64,000 bases of DNA. Source: Dryocola sp031988645 (GTDB taxonomy: Bacteria; Pseudomonadota; Gammaproteobacteria; Enterobacterales; Enterobacteriaceae). The stretch is from assembly GCF_051307045.1 (NCBI RefSeq), contig NZ_CP150452.1, positions 1,736,001-1,800,000 of the forward strand. Reading direction: 5' to 3'. Positions 8,252 to 19,210 of this stretch are shown in pieces. Below the pieces are notes generated by a model. It saw nothing but the letters and a program-made list of their open reading frames with translations. It did not search any database and had not been told where the DNA came from. Every line of letters begins with the position of its first letter. Position 1 is the stretch's first letter. The translations under genes and the position numbers were made by a program.

Positions 8252-11200
8252 CTAGGCCGCGGTATTCTGCGCAAGCTGGCCCATAAAGTTGTGCACCCAC
8301 TCCATCCTGGCCTTGCGGTCGGCGAGATCCTGCATAAATTTGAGGCGCGTCGGGCCGTCGAGGCGATAGTGCTGCGGCTGTTTCTGCAGCAGGCCAATCA
8401 GCCACACCGGATCGACATGGTTTTTCTCGGCAAACTCAATCACCCCGCCTTTCTCATTGCCTTCAATTTTGCGCACGCCGAGCTTCTGCGCCTGCTGGCG
8501 CAGCGCGGCGATATCCAGCAGGTTACGGGCGGCGTCCGGCAGCAGGCCAAAGCGGTCGATCAGCTCGACCTTCAGCTCGTCGAGCTCGTGACCGCTCTTC
8601 GCGCTGGCGATGCGTTTGTAGAACGACAGGCGCGTGTTGACGTCCGGAATAAAGTCCTCCGGCAGCAGGGCCGGCATGCGCAGCTCCACCTCCGTCTGGC
8701 TGCTGGTCAAATCCTCCAGCGACGGTTCGCGCCCCTCTTTGAGCGCGTCGACGGCGTTTTCCAGCATCTCCATATACAGCGAGAAGCCGATGGTTTCCAT
8801 CGAACCGCTCTGGCCTTCGCCCAGCAGCTCGCCCGCGCCGCGAATCTCTAAATCGTGGGTGGCTAACGCAAAGCCCGCGCCTAAATCTTCCAGCGAGGCG
8901 ATGGCTTCCAGACGTTTCTGCGCGTCCGTGGTCATCGCCTTCGGATGCGGCGTCAGCAGCCAGGCGTAGGCCTGATGGTGCGAACGCCCGACGCGGCCCG
9001 CGCAGCTGGTGCAGCTGCGCCAGGCCAAAGTGGTCGGCGCGCTCGATGATAATGGTATTCGCCGTCGGGATATCGATGCCGGTTTCGATAATGGTGGTGC
9101 ACACCAGCACGTTAAAACGCTGGTGGTGGAAATCGTTCATCACCCGCTCCAGCTCGCGCTCGCGCATCTGGCCGTGGCCGATGGCGACGCGCGCTTCCGG
9201 CACCAAAGCCGCCAGGCGTTCCGCCGCTTTCTGAATATTCTCCACGTCGTTGTAGAGGTAATAAACCTGTCCGCCGCGCAGCACTTCACGCAGGATCGCT
9301 TCGCGCACCACCAGCTCGTCGTACTGGCGCACGAAGGTTTTTACCGCCAGACGGCGAGCCGGCGGCGTGGCGATAATTGACAGGTCACGCATGCCGCTCA
9401 TCGCCATATTCAGCGTGCGTGGAATCGGCGTTGCGGTAAGCGTCAGGATATCCACGTCGGCGCGCATCGCCTTGATCCGCTCTTTGTGACGCACCCCGAA
9501 GCGGTGCTCTTCATCAACGATCAGCAGCCCAAGATCCTTCATCTTCACGTCGTTTTGCAGCAGCTTGTGCGTGCCGATGAGAATATCGACTTTGCCTTCC
9601 CGGGCGTCTTCAAGGATCTGCGTTTGCTCTTTGGCGCTGCGAAAACGCGACAGCATCTCCACGCGCACCGGCCAGTTGGCGAAACGGTCCTGGAAGTTAT
9701 CCAGGTGCTGCTGCGCCAGCAGGGTGGTGGGCACCAGCACGGCGACCTGCTTGTTATTTTCTACGGCAAGGAAGGCGGCGCGCATCGCCACCTCGGTTTT
9801 CCCGAAGCCAACGTCGCCGCAAACGAGCCGGTCCATGGCCAGCGGCTGGCACATATCGCTGATAACGGCGTTAATCGCCTGCGCCTGATCCGGCGTGGTT
9901 TCAAACGGGAAGCTGTCGCAGAACAGCTGGTATTGCTCGCGGTTGTACTTAAATGCGAAGCCTTCTTTAGCCGCCCGCTGGGCGTAGATATCCAGCAGCT
10001 CCGCCGCGACGTCGCGCACTTTTTCCGCGGCTTTCTGCCGCGCGCGGGACCAGGCGTCGCTGCCGAGCTTGTGCAGCGGCGCGCTTTCTTCCGCGCCGCC
10101 CGCATAGCGGCTGATCAGATGCAGCGACGAAACGGGCACGTACAGTTTCGCGTCGCCCGTGTAGGTCAGCATCAGGTATTCAGCGGTGATGCCGCCGGCT
10201 TCCAGCGTGGTCAGGCCGGCATAGCGGCCGACGCCGTGCTCAAGGTGCACAACCGGCTGTCCGGTGCGCAGCTCGGCCAGGTTGCGAATCAGCGTGTCCG
10301 GGTTGATGGCGCGCCGTTTGTCCTGGCGGCGACGGCTGACGCGCTCCCCGAGCAGATCGCTTTCGCAAATCAGCGCGCGGTTGCGCAGCGTGTCAATAAA
10401 TCCATGTTCGCTGGAGCCGAGCATAAGGTAGCGGCCGCGATCTTCGGCGTCATCCAGACGATAAATACGCTTCGGCGCGACCTTAATACGCGAAAGTAAC
10501 TCGCCCAGCGCCTCGCGGCGGCCCTCGCTTTCCACCGAGAAAACCACCGGGCCGTCGAAAGACTCGAGGAATTTACGCAGGTTATCGAGCGGGGCTTTGT
10601 TTTGCGCCTGCACCGCCAGATCGGGCAGCGTGTGGTAGCCCAGGTTGGTGTTTGCGGCTTTATCGGCCAGCTTTTCGGTTTTCAGCTGGATGCGCGGCCA
10701 GGTTTTCAGCTCGCTGAACAGCTCATCCACGCGCAGCCACAGGTTTTCCGGCGGCAGAAGCGGGCGCATCGGATCCACGCCGCGGTTCTCAAAGCGCGAG
10801 GTGGCGTCAAGCCAGAAACGCTCGCCGCTGGTTTCCAGGTCGCCGGTATTCACCACCAGGGTGTTTTTCGGGAAGTAGCTGAACAGCGGCGGCAGCGGCT
10901 CGCTGAAAAACAGCGGCTGCCAGTACTCGATCCCGGCGGGCAGGGTGCCTTTGCTGACCTGCTGGTAGATATGCTCCGCTTCACGCTTCACGTCGAACCT
11001 GTCGCGCCACTGGCTGCGGAACAGTTCGATGGCGGCTTTATCCGTCGGAAACTCGTGCGCGGGCAGTAAATTAATCGCTTCCACTTCTTCAAGCGTGCGC
11101 TGGGTATCCACGTCAAAGATACGCAGGCTGTCGATTTCGTCGTCGAAAAAGTCGATGCGGTACGGCTGGCTGCTGCCCATCGGGTATAAATCCAGCAGCG

Positions 11201-11699
11201 CGCCGCGCGTGGCAAACTCGCCGTGCTCCATCACCTGATCCACGCTGCGGTAGCCGGCCTGCTCAAGCTGGCTGCGCAAATTGTCCCGGGAAAGGCGCTG
11301 GCCTTTTTTCATCACCAGCGCGTGGCCGTGCAGGTAGCTGTGCGGGCAAACGCGCTGCATCAGGGTGTTTACCGGCATGATCAGCACGCCGCGCTGCATG
11401 GTCGGCAGCTGATAAAGCGTGGACAGGCGCGAAGAGATAATTTCCTGGTGCGGCGAGAAGCTGTCATACGGCAGCGTTTCCCAGTCGGCGAGATTCATCA
11501 CCAGGCTGTCGGTGAACTGGCTTATCTCGTCGTGCAGGCGCAGGGCGTTTTGCATATCGGGCGCGACTAACACCACCGGACCGCCGTGGCGTTCAACAAT
11601 TTCGGCCACCTCTGTTGCGCAGGCGGAACCGGTGAGCTCACCGAGATGGCGTTGATCGCCGGCTTTAACAGGTAAGGAATAGCGGTAATGTTCAGGCAT
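8252..11699 (-). CDS. mfd: transcription-repair coupling factor Mfd (apparent frameshift)
   Basis: Mfd uses ATP-driven translocation to remove RNA polymerase stalled at DNA lesions and recruits UvrA. With one base corrected the gene encodes 1148 residues, exactly the E. coli length. It has a UvrB-homology region, the RNAP-binding domain, then the helicase motifs GDVGFGKTEVAMRAAF (Walker A, about 625-640), DEEHRFG and TATPIPRTLNMA, and a C-terminal TRCF domain. The reading frame breaks at 8995-8999, where GGCCC should be GGCC; removing one C restores QLRGRVGRSHHQAYAWLL (motif VI). The start is the ATG at 11699 (MPEHYRYSLPVKAG), matching E. coli; an in-frame extension to 11822 is not conserved. 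Confidence 0.95.
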
Positions 11700-11866
11700 A
11701 GCGGAATCGGAATCTCTCAGGTTGCACCTTGTGCATTGGTCCATGAACTTCAGATAGTTATTATTATCCGTGATCACTTTGCCAAAGCAACCCAATCGAC
11801 GAATAGCTTCGCTTAATCGCACCGGGCAGGGGCCGGGCGAGTAAGCGAAGCGTTTTCGTACCGGTA

Positions 11867-12940
11867 TCAGTTTGCTGAGGCAGCAGGTACCAGTTTAGCG
11901 GGTGGGGAGAAAAACATATCGCCGAACAACGCGGCCGATAATTTTCTGAAGCCGAGGCCGGTCAGCGTGCAGACGGCAAGGCTTACGAACGGGTAAACCA
12001 GCAAAATCGCCAGCACCAGATGGCCGGACAGCTCTGCCTGGTTAATCTGCGCGAGGGTAAACAGGCTCAGCGCCTCGATAACGATGCGGTGCGTGGTGTA
12101 AATCGCGATGGTGTTGGAGCCCACGACGTTGAGAAAGGCTTCCGGACGGCTTTCGCGCCAGTTATCCAGCGTATAGAAAATTTTCATAATGACGAAAATC
12201 GATACCACGGAGATAGCCACCGGCACGTTGACCAGATACAGCGCAAGCGAGCCGATAACCGCCAGCGCGCACGGCAAAGGATGCCGGCGGAGGCTGAAAT
12301 CTTTCATCCAGGCCATCAGCTGCGGCCCGAACCAGGCGCCCAGGCCGTAGTAGAACATATTGCGCGCCACGCTGTTCATTCCCCACCAGGGCAGCGGCAT
12401 AAAGCTAATCACTACGTTGATGGCAAGCAGGGCGACAAGCACCGGCACTTTAAAGGCGCGCAGCAGCTTGAACACCATAAAATAGACCACCAGCGCGTAC
12501 AGATACCACAGGCTGGTGCTCGCTTTCGCCATGCTGACCGCGAACTGCAGCAGCGTTTCGGAGTAGGCCGCGTTTGAGGCGGGGTTGCGCACCAGATCCG
12601 GGGCCAGCCATTGATTGATAAGCGTGATCCCAAGCCACTGCAGAACGCCCCACAGCACCAGCACGTAAAAAATATTCCAGATGCGCTTATCAATGCACGC
12701 CTGCCATTTCACCTGCTCAATGTAGCGGTGAATCAGATAGCCGGAGATAAAGAAAAAGACCGGCATGCGGAACGGCGCCAGGTATAAATTCAGATATATC
12801 CAGCTTTTGGCGACGTAGGTCGTCAGGCCGGCCGGCAGCGCCGTCAGGTGGGGATAAAAAGTGATCACCGAATGGTAAATCACCACCAGGCAGATGCACA
12901 GCCCTTTGATGTGGTTAATCCACAGTTGCTTGTTTTTCAT
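11867..12940 (-). CDS. ycfT: YcfT, acyltransferase-3 family inner-membrane protein
   Basis: 357 residues, the same as E. coli YcfT. About ten membrane segments and the acyltransferase-3 signature at the N-terminus (WINHIKGLCICLVVIYHSVITFYPHL, with the conserved His of helix 1) and MPVFFFISGYLIHRYI. The family transfers acyl groups to extracytoplasmic sugars or lipids; the substrate of YcfT is unknown. It lies between mfd and lolC, divergent from lolC, as in E. coli. The start is preceded by AGAG, and the 207 bp up to lolC must hold both promoters. Confidence 0.9.
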   Translation of the reverse strand: MKNKQLWINHIKGLCICLVVIYHSVITFYPHLTALPAGLTTYVAKSWIYLNLYLAPFRMPVFFFISGYLIHRYIEQVKWQACIDKRIWNIFYVLVLWGVLQWLGITLINQWLAPDLVRNPASNAAYSETLLQFAVSMAKASTSLWYLYALVVYFMVFKLLRAFKVPVLVALLAINVVISFMPLPWWGMNSVARNMFYYGLGAWFGPQLMAWMKDFSLRRHPLPCALAVIGSLALYLVNVPVAISVVSIFVIMKIFYTLDNWRESRPEAFLNVVGSNTIAIYTTHRIVIEALSLFTLAQINQAELSGHLVLAILLVYPFVSLAVCTLTGLGFRKLSAALFGDMFFSPPAKLVPAASAN

Positions 12941-13147
12941 GCCGCAAAGAGAGCCTCGTATTAATAAATCCGTGGCCTGCAGGGTGAGGGAAGACCCGGC
13001 GCTTTTTAACTCGATTAATCTGTTTTTGCCGCCGGCCGGGGTGTTTTAGGATATTCCGTAGGTTTATAATTAGTTATGTTCGTTAGACACGCTTCGTTTA
13101 TACTTCTCGCCTACTTCGCTTAAGCCAACTGCAACAAGACGGACTTC

Positions 13148-14347
13148 ATGTATCAACCTGTCGCGTTATTTATAGGCCTGCGCTACATGCGCGGGCGAGC
13201 ATCGGACCGCTTCGGTCGCTTTGTCTCCTGGCTGTCCACCATCGGCATTACGCTTGGCGTGATGGCCCTGGTGACAGTGCTTTCGGTAATGAATGGCTTT
13301 GAGCGCGAGCTCACCAACAACATTCTCGGGCTAATGCCCCAGGCGATGGTCACCTCGACCAGCGGCTCCATCAATCCTGAAAAACTTCCCGCATCGCAGC
13401 TCAGGCTGCAGGGCGTGACGCGCATTGCGCCGATAACCACCGGCGACGTGGTGCTGCAAAGCGCGCGCAGCGTGGCCGTGGGCGTCATGCTCGGCATTCA
13501 GCCGGAGGAAAAAGATCCGCTGTCGCCCTATCTGGTGAACGTGAAGCAAACCGATCTGCAGGCGGGGCAGTACAACGTCATTTTAGGCGAGCAGCTTGCC
13601 GGACAGCTTGGCATCAAACGCGGCGACAGCATTCGCATTATGGTGCCGTCCGCCAGCCAGTTTACGCCGATGGGCCGCGTGCCCAGCCAGCGCCTGTTCA
13701 CCGTTATCGGGACCTTTGCCGCCAACAGCGAGGTGGACGGCTACCAGATGCTGGTTAACCAGCAGGACGCTTCCCGCCTGATGCGCTACCCGCTGGGCAA
13801 TATCACCGGCTGGCGGCTGTGGCTCGCCGAGCCGCTGCAGGTGGACGTGCTGAGCAGCCAGAAGCTGCCGCAGGGCACCGAATGGAAAGACTGGCGCGAG
13901 CGTAAAGGCGAGCTTTTCCAGGCCGTGCGCATGGAAAAGAACATGATGGGCCTGCTGCTGAGCCTGATTGTCGCCGTCGCCGCCTTTAACATTATTACCT
14001 CGCTGGGCCTGCTGGTGATGGAGAAGCAGGGCGAAGTCGCCATTCTGCAGACCCAGGGCCTGACCCGCCGTCAGATCATGGCGGTGTTTATGGTGCAGGG
14101 CGCCAGCGCCGGGGTGATAGGCGCCTTGCTCGGCGCGCTGCTCGGCGCGCTTCTCGCAAGCCAGCTTAATAATTTAATGCCGATTATCGGCGCTCTGCTT
14201 GATGGCGCCACGCTGCCCGTGGCCATCGAGCCCGTACAGGTGATTGTGATTGCCATCGTCGCGATGGCCGTTGCGCTGTTATCCACGCTTTATCCTTCGT
14301 GGCGCGCTGCCGCGACTCTTCCCGCCGAGGCTTTACGTTATGAGTAA
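13148..14347 (+). CDS. lolC: LolC, lipoprotein-releasing ABC transporter permease
   Basis: 399 residues, identical in length to E. coli LolC. One N-terminal membrane helix (FVSWLSTIGITLGVMALVTVLSVMNGFERELTNNILG), a large periplasmic domain and three C-terminal helices (FtsX/MacB topology). With LolD and LolE it extracts outer-membrane lipoproteins from the inner membrane and passes them to LolA; LolC docks LolA. First gene of the lolCDE operon, and its stop overlaps the lolD start by 8 bp. Confidence 0.96.
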   Translation: MYQPVALFIGLRYMRGRASDRFGRFVSWLSTIGITLGVMALVTVLSVMNGFERELTNNILGLMPQAMVTSTSGSINPEKLPASQLRLQGVTRIAPITTGDVVLQSARSVAVGVMLGIQPEEKDPLSPYLVNVKQTDLQAGQYNVILGEQLAGQLGIKRGDSIRIMVPSASQFTPMGRVPSQRLFTVIGTFAANSEVDGYQMLVNQQDASRLMRYPLGNITGWRLWLAEPLQVDVLSSQKLPQGTEWKDWRERKGELFQAVRMEKNMMGLLLSLIVAVAAFNIITSLGLLVMEKQGEVAILQTQGLTRRQIMAVFMVQGASAGVIGALLGALLGALLASQLNNLMPIIGALLDGATLPVAIEPVQVIVIAIVAMAVALLSTLYPSWRAAATLPAEALRYE

Positions 14348-15044
14348 TTCTGTCCTGTTGCAGTGTGACAAGCTGTGCAAACGCTACCAGGAAGGCAAGG
14401 TGCAGACGGACGTGCTGCACGATGTCAGCTTCAGCATCAACGCGGGCGAGCTGATGGCGATTGTCGGCAGCTCCGGCTCCGGCAAAAGCACCCTGCTGCA
14501 TCTGCTTGGCGGCCTGGATACGCCAACCTCCGGCGATGTGATTTTTAACGGCCAGGCGATGAGCTCGCTCTCTTCGTCGGCAAAAGCGGAGCTGCGCAAC
14601 CGCGAGCTGGGCTTTATCTACCAGTTCCACCATCTGCTGCCGGACTTTACGGCGATGGAAAACGTCGCCATGCCGCTGCTGATCGGCAAAAAGAACACCG
14701 ACGAAACCAGACAGCGCGCGCTGGACATGCTTAAAGCCGTAGGCCTGGCACACCGCAGCAGCCACCGGCCTTCCGAGCTGTCCGGCGGCGAGCGCCAGCG
14801 CGTGGCCATTGCCCGTGCGCTGGTGAACAACCCGCGTCTGGTGCTGGCGGACGAGCCAACCGGCAACCTCGACGCCCGCAACGCGGACAGCATCTTCGAG
14901 CTGCTCGGCGAGCTGAACGTGCGCCAGGGCACGGCGTTTTTGGTGGTGACGCACGATCTGCAGCTGGCTAAGCGCATGTCGCGCCAGCTTGAAATGCGCG
15001 ATGGCCGCCTGACCCACGAATTAACCCTGATGGGGGCTGATTGA
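14340..15044 (+). CDS. lolD: LolD, lipoprotein-releasing ABC transporter ATPase
   Basis: 234 residues. ATPase of the LolCDE complex. Walker A GSSGSGKST at about 42-50, Q-loop region FIYQFHHLLPDF, ABC signature LSGGERQRVAIARAL, Walker B LVLADEPTGNLD and the switch His in VVTHD. The start is the ATG at 14340 inside the end of lolC (MSNSVLLQCDKLCKRYQ). An upstream in-frame extension to 14250 overlaps lolC and is not conserved. It overlaps lolE by one base (TGATG). Confidence 0.96.
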   Translation: MSNSVLLQCDKLCKRYQEGKVQTDVLHDVSFSINAGELMAIVGSSGSGKSTLLHLLGGLDTPTSGDVIFNGQAMSSLSSSAKAELRNRELGFIYQFHHLLPDFTAMENVAMPLLIGKKNTDETRQRALDMLKAVGLAHRSSHRPSELSGGERQRVAIARALVNNPRLVLADEPTGNLDARNADSIFELLGELNVRQGTAFLVVTHDLQLAKRMSRQLEMRDGRLTHELTLMGAD

Positions 15045-16289
15045 TGGCCTCGCCGCTCTCACTCTTAATCGGCCTGCGTTTTAGCCGCGGGCGCCGCCGC
15101 AGCGGCATGGTTTCGCTGATTTCCGTTATCTCAACGATTGGCATCGCGCTGGGCGTGGCGGTATTGATCGTCGGCCTGAGCGCCATGAACGGCTTCGAGC
15201 GCGAGCTCAATAACCGTATTCTGGCGGTTGTGCCGCACGGCGAGATCGAGCCGGTTAACCAGCCTTTCCACGACTGGAACGGCGTGCTGCAGCGCGTTGA
15301 GAAGGTGAAGGGGATCGCCGCCGCCGCGCCGTACATCAACTTTACGGGCCTGGTGGAAAACGGCGCGAACCTGCGCGCTATACAGGTGAAGGGCGTCGAT
15401 CCAACGCAGGAATCGCGGCTCAGCGCGCTGCCGCAGTACGTGCAGAACAACGCCTGGCAGGATTTCAAAGCGGGCCAGCAGCAGATCATCATCGGTAAAG
15501 GCGTGGCGGACGCCCTGAAGGTTAAGCAGGGCGACTGGCTTTCCATCATGATCCCGAACAACGACGGCGGCACGAAGCTTTCCCAGCCGAAGCGCGTTCG
15601 TCTGCAGGTTACCGGCATTTTAGCGCTGAGCGGACAGCTCGATCACAGCTTCGCGATGGTGCCGATGAGCGATGCGCAGGGCTATCTGGATATGGGTGAC
15701 AGTGTCACGGGTATCGCCATCAAGGTGAACGACGTGTTTGCCGCCAATAAGCTGGTGCGCGACGCGGGTGAGGTCACCAACTCTTATGTGTACATCAAGA
15801 GCTGGATTGGCACCTACGGCTATATGTACCGCGACATCCAGATGATCCGCGCCATTATGTATCTGGCGATGGTGCTGGTTATCGGCGTCGCCTGCTTTAA
15901 CATCGTTTCCACGCTGGTGATGGCGGTAAAAGACAAGAGCAGCGACATCGCCGTGCTGCGCACGCTGGGGGCGAAAGACGGGCTGATTCGCGCCATTTTC
16001 GTCTGGTACGGCCTGCTGGCGGGCCTTTTTGGCAGCGTGAGCGGGGTTATCGTCGGCGTGCTGGCCTCCTGGCAGCTGACCAACCTTATCAACGTGGTTG
16101 AAAAGCTTATCGGCCCATCGCTTCCTGTCCGGCGATATTTACTTTATCGATTTCCTGCCGTCGGAACTGCACTGGCTGGACGTCTTCTACGTGCTGGTCA
16201 CCGCGCTGCTGCTGAGCCTGCTTGCCAGCTGGTATCCGGCTAGACGCGCCAGCAATATCGATCCGGCGCGCGTACTGAGTGGGCAATAA
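15044..16289 (+). CDS. lolE: LolE, lipoprotein-releasing ABC transporter permease (apparent frameshift)
   Basis: Correcting one base gives 414 residues, the E. coli length, with the LolC-like topology (VSLISVISTIGIALGVAVLIVGLSAMNGFERELNNR at the N-terminus). LolE binds the substrate lipoprotein. The frame breaks at 16112-16116, where GGCCC should read GGCC; with one C removed the protein continues KLIGHRFLSGDIYFIDFLPSELHW to the conserved end RASNIDPARVLSGQ. lolE is essential in E. coli, so a genuine break is implausible. The start is the ATG at 15044 overlapping the lolD stop. Confidence 0.95.
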
Positions 16290-16318
16290 AATCTAAAAAA
16301 ACGAGGGGAGCAGCAGCG

Positions 16319-17230
16319 ATGTATTACGGATTCGACATTGGCGGCACGAAAATGGCTCTTGGAGTCTATGACAGGGAACGTCGGCTGCAATGGGAAAAGC
16401 GCGTTCCCACCCCGCACGACGGTTACGAAAACTTTTTAGCGGCTATCGGATCTCTGGTGAAGGAGGCCGATAGCCGTTTTGGCATCAGGGGATCGGTGGG
16501 CATCGGCATTCCCGGCATGCCGGTAACGGACGACGGCACGCTGTATGCCGCAAACGTCCCCGCCGCGAACGGCAGGCCGCTGAAAGCCGATCTCACGGCG
16601 CTGCTGGAACGCGAGGTGCGTCTGGATAACGACGCCAACTGCTTTGCGCTCTCCGAGGCCTGGGACGACGAGTTTCGCCGCTATCCGGTGGTGATGGGGC
16701 TCATCCTCGGCACCGGCGTGGGCGGCGGTATCATTGTCAACGGCAAATCCGTTACCGGGCGCAACTACATTACCGGCGAGTTCGGCCACACCCGCCTGCC
16801 GGTAGACGCGCTTAACGTGCTGGGGCGCGATATCCCTTTGACGCGCTGCGGCTGCGGCCAGCACGGCTGCATCGAAAACTATCTTTCCGGACGCGGATTT
16901 GCATGGCTGTACCAACACTTCTACTCTGAACCACTTGAAGCGAAGGAGATCGTCACCCGATACTATGCAGGCGATGAAAAAGCGGCCGCGCACGTCGACC
17001 GCTTCCTTGAACTGCTGGCCGTTTGCCTGGGCAGCCTGCTTACCGCAGTGGATGCGCATCTGGTGGTGATTGGCGGAGGACTGTCGAATTTTTCCGGGAT
17101 TTATCAGCAGCTGCCATCGCGTTTGCCAAAATACTTATTGCCGGTTGCCAAAGCGCCGCGTATTGAGCCCGCGCGTCATGGCGATGCCGGCGGCATGCGC
17201 GGCGCCGCATTCCTCCATCTCACGGAGTAA
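16319..17230 (+). CDS. nagK: N-acetyl-D-glucosamine kinase NagK
   Basis: 303 residues, as in E. coli. A ROK-family kinase that phosphorylates GlcNAc recovered from peptidoglycan. N-terminal phosphate loop MYYGFDIGGTKMALGVYD, catalytic Asp in LDNDANCFALSE, phosphate-2 LGTGVGGGIIVNG and the ROK zinc site CGCGQHGCIENY. It follows lolE by 29 bp with a strong ribosome site (GAGGGGAG) and precedes cobB by 3 bp, suggesting a lolCDE-nagK-cobB transcript. Confidence 0.95.
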   Translation: MYYGFDIGGTKMALGVYDRERRLQWEKRVPTPHDGYENFLAAIGSLVKEADSRFGIRGSVGIGIPGMPVTDDGTLYAANVPAANGRPLKADLTALLEREVRLDNDANCFALSEAWDDEFRRYPVVMGLILGTGVGGGIIVNGKSVTGRNYITGEFGHTRLPVDALNVLGRDIPLTRCGCGQHGCIENYLSGRGFAWLYQHFYSEPLEAKEIVTRYYAGDEKAAAHVDRFLELLAVCLGSLLTAVDAHLVVIGGGLSNFSGIYQQLPSRLPKYLLPVAKAPRIEPARHGDAGGMRGAAFLHLTE

Positions 17231-17233
17231 AAT

Positions 17234-18062
17234 ATGCTATCGCGTCGACAACACCGGCTGAGCCGGTTTCGCAAAAATAAACGTCTGCTGCGCCAGCGTT
17301 TGCGCCAGCGTGCTTTTTTCAGAGACATACCTGGACCTGAAGCGATGGAAAAACCAAGAGTAGTGGTACTGACCGGCGCGGGCATCTCCGCCGAGTCGGG
17401 GATTCGGACCTTTCGCGCAACGGATGGCCTGTGGGAAGAGCACCGCGTGGAGGACGTCGCCACGCCGGAAGGCTTTGCCCGCGATCCCGCCCTGGTGCAG
17501 GCGTTTTACAACGCTCGCCGCCGGCAGCTCCAGCAGGCTGAAATCAAGCCCAACGCCGCCCATCTGGCGCTGGCGAGGCTCGAAGAGGAGCTTGGCGACC
17601 ATTTCATGCTGGTGACGCAGAATATCGACAACCTGCACGAACGCGCGGGCAACAAAAACATCATCCATATGCACGGCGAGCTGCTGAAAGTGCGCTGCGC
17701 GCAAAGCGGCCAGATACTAGAGTGGAAGGGCGACGTGACCCTGGAAGACCGCTGCCACTGCTGCCAGCTTTCTGCGCCGCTGCGCCCGCACGTGGTGTGG
17801 TTTGGTGAAATGCCGCTGGGCATGGACGATATTTATCAGGCGCTGGCAACGGCGGATTATTTCATCGCCATCGGCACCTCGGGCCCACGTTTATCCGGCG
17901 GCAGGTTTCGTACACGAGGCGCGTTTACAGGGCGCGCATACCGTTGAGCTGAACCTTGAGCCAAGCCAGGTGGGCAGCGAGTTCGAAGAGAAGCATTACG
18001 GACTGGCGAGCGAAGTGGTGCCGGAGTATGTGGAAAGGCTACTGAAAGGGCTGTGCAAATAA
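17234..18062 (+). CDS. cobB: CobB, NAD-dependent sirtuin protein deacylase (apparent frameshift)
   Basis: With one base corrected it encodes 275 residues, like the long E. coli isoform, including the basic leader RRQHRLSRFRKNKRLLRQRL. CobB removes acetyl and succinyl groups from lysines using NAD. Motifs: GAGISAESGIRTFR (NAD), TQNIDNLHERAG, IHMHGE with the catalytic His, and zinc cysteines (VRC, CHCC). The frame breaks at 17881-17886 (GGGCCC; one C too many); correction yields AIGTSGHVYPAAGFVHEA and the normal C-terminus. A short isoform could start at the ATG at 17344 (MEKPRVVVLTGAG). Confidence 0.94.
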
Positions 18063-18160
18063 GGCGGATGGCGCAGGCTTATCCGTCCTACAGAAGACTG
18101 TATTATCCGCCCTACAAATCTCCGTAGGGCGGATAAACGCAGCGTCATCCACCGCTTTTA
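18063..18160. repeat. REP/BIME-type palindromic repeats between cobB and potD
   Basis: Three degenerate units in alternating orientation: GGCGGATGGCGCAGGCTTATCCG, ATTATCCGCCCTAC and GTAGGGCGGATAAACGCAGCGTCATCC. These are the standard head and tail sequences of enterobacterial REP elements. They lie between convergent genes, where REPs usually sit, and may stabilise or end both transcripts. In E. coli this spot instead carries ycfZ and ymfA. Confidence 0.8.
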
Positions 18161-18163
18161 GCG

Positions 18164-19210
18164 TTAGCGTCCCGCCTTCAGCTTCTGGTAGTAAGACTCA
18201 TAGAGCGCGCTGGCGTCGCCCACGTCGTTCTGCCACTCCCCGTTCTTCAGCACCGCTTCGTCCGGATACAGCGTTTTATCTTCCGCCACTTCTTTTGGCA
18301 GCAGCTTGCGCGCTTCGAGGTTTGGCGTCGGGTAGCCGATGGTTTCGGCAACCTGTTTCGCCACGTCCGGGCGCAGCAGGAAGTTAATCAGCTTCAGCGC
18401 GCCGTCGACGTTTTTCGCATTTGCCGGAATGGACAGGTTATCCATCCAGAAAATGCCGCCTTCCTTCGGCCAGACGATATCCAGCTGCGTGCCGGACTGG
18501 CGCGCGACGTACGCGGAGCCGTTCCACACCATGCCGAGGTTCACTTCGCCTTCCATGTACGGATTCGCCGGGTTATCGGAGTTGAACGCCGCAACGTTCG
18601 GCATCAGTTTTTGCAGCTCGTGGTACGCCGCCTCGATCTCTTTCGGATCGGTGGTATTGCCGGAATAGCCCAGCTTGCGCAGCGCCACCTGGAAGACCTC
18701 GCGCGCATCGTCGGTCAGCAGCAGGCTCTGCTTGTATTCCGGCTTCCACAGGTCCGCCCAGCTGGTCACCGTCTTCGGATCGATAGCCTCGCTGTTAACG
18801 CCGATGGCGGTAGCGCCCCAGATATACGGAATGGAGTAGTCGTTATTCGGATCGAACGGCTTGTTCAGCATCTCCGGGTCGAGATTTTTAAAGTTGCTCA
18901 GCCTGCTCTTGTCGATCTTCTGGATCATCCCTTCTTTGCGCATCTTCGCCACAAAGTAGGTGGACGGCACCACCAAATCGTAGGCGCCGTCCTTGTAGGT
19001 TTTGAGCTTGGCGTACATGGTTTCATTCGACTCGTAGGTCGAATAGATAACTTTAATGCCCGTCTCTTTGGTGAACTGCTCAAGCAGGCCCGGCGGCACG
19101 TACTCGGTCCAGTTGTAGAAGTACAGCGTCTTGCCGTCGTCGGCATGCGCGGCGCTGACGCCAAGCGCCAGAGCGCCCGCAGCAAGCAGGTGGCGTGACC
19201 ATTTTTTCAT
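18164..19210 (-). CDS. potD: PotD, spermidine/putrescine-binding periplasmic protein
   Basis: 348 residues, the E. coli length. Signal peptide of about 23 residues (ending AAHA), then a bacterial extracellular solute-binding fold. Typical PotD segments LYFYNWTEYVPPGLLEQFTKETGIKV, IPYIWGATAIGVN and YESYYQKLKAGR are present. It delivers polyamines to PotBC. It is the last gene of potABCD, and its ATG overlaps the corrected potC stop (ATGA). Confidence 0.96.
   Translation of the reverse strand: MKKWSRHLLAAGALALGVSAAHADDGKTLYFYNWTEYVPPGLLEQFTKETGIKVIYSTYESNETMYAKLKTYKDGAYDLVVPSTYFVAKMRKEGMIQKIDKSRLSNFKNLDPEMLNKPFDPNNDYSIPYIWGATAIGVNSEAIDPKTVTSWADLWKPEYKQSLLLTDDAREVFQVALRKLGYSGNTTDPKEIEAAYHELQKLMPNVAAFNSDNPANPYMEGEVNLGMVWNGSAYVARQSGTQLDIVWPKEGGIFWMDNLSIPANAKNVDGALKLINFLLRPDVAKQVAETIGYPTPNLEARKLLPKEVAEDKTLYPDEAVLKNGEWQNDVGDASALYESYYQKLKAGR

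Noticed and set aside
9486..10499. 337-codon open frame antisense to mfd
   Set aside because: Mirror of high-GC mfd codons; composition Arg/Gln/His-rich with no family features.
18063..18160. CRISPR-like array
   Set aside because: The repeats are palindromic, degenerate and in alternating orientation, i.e. REP elements; there are no spacers or cas genes.
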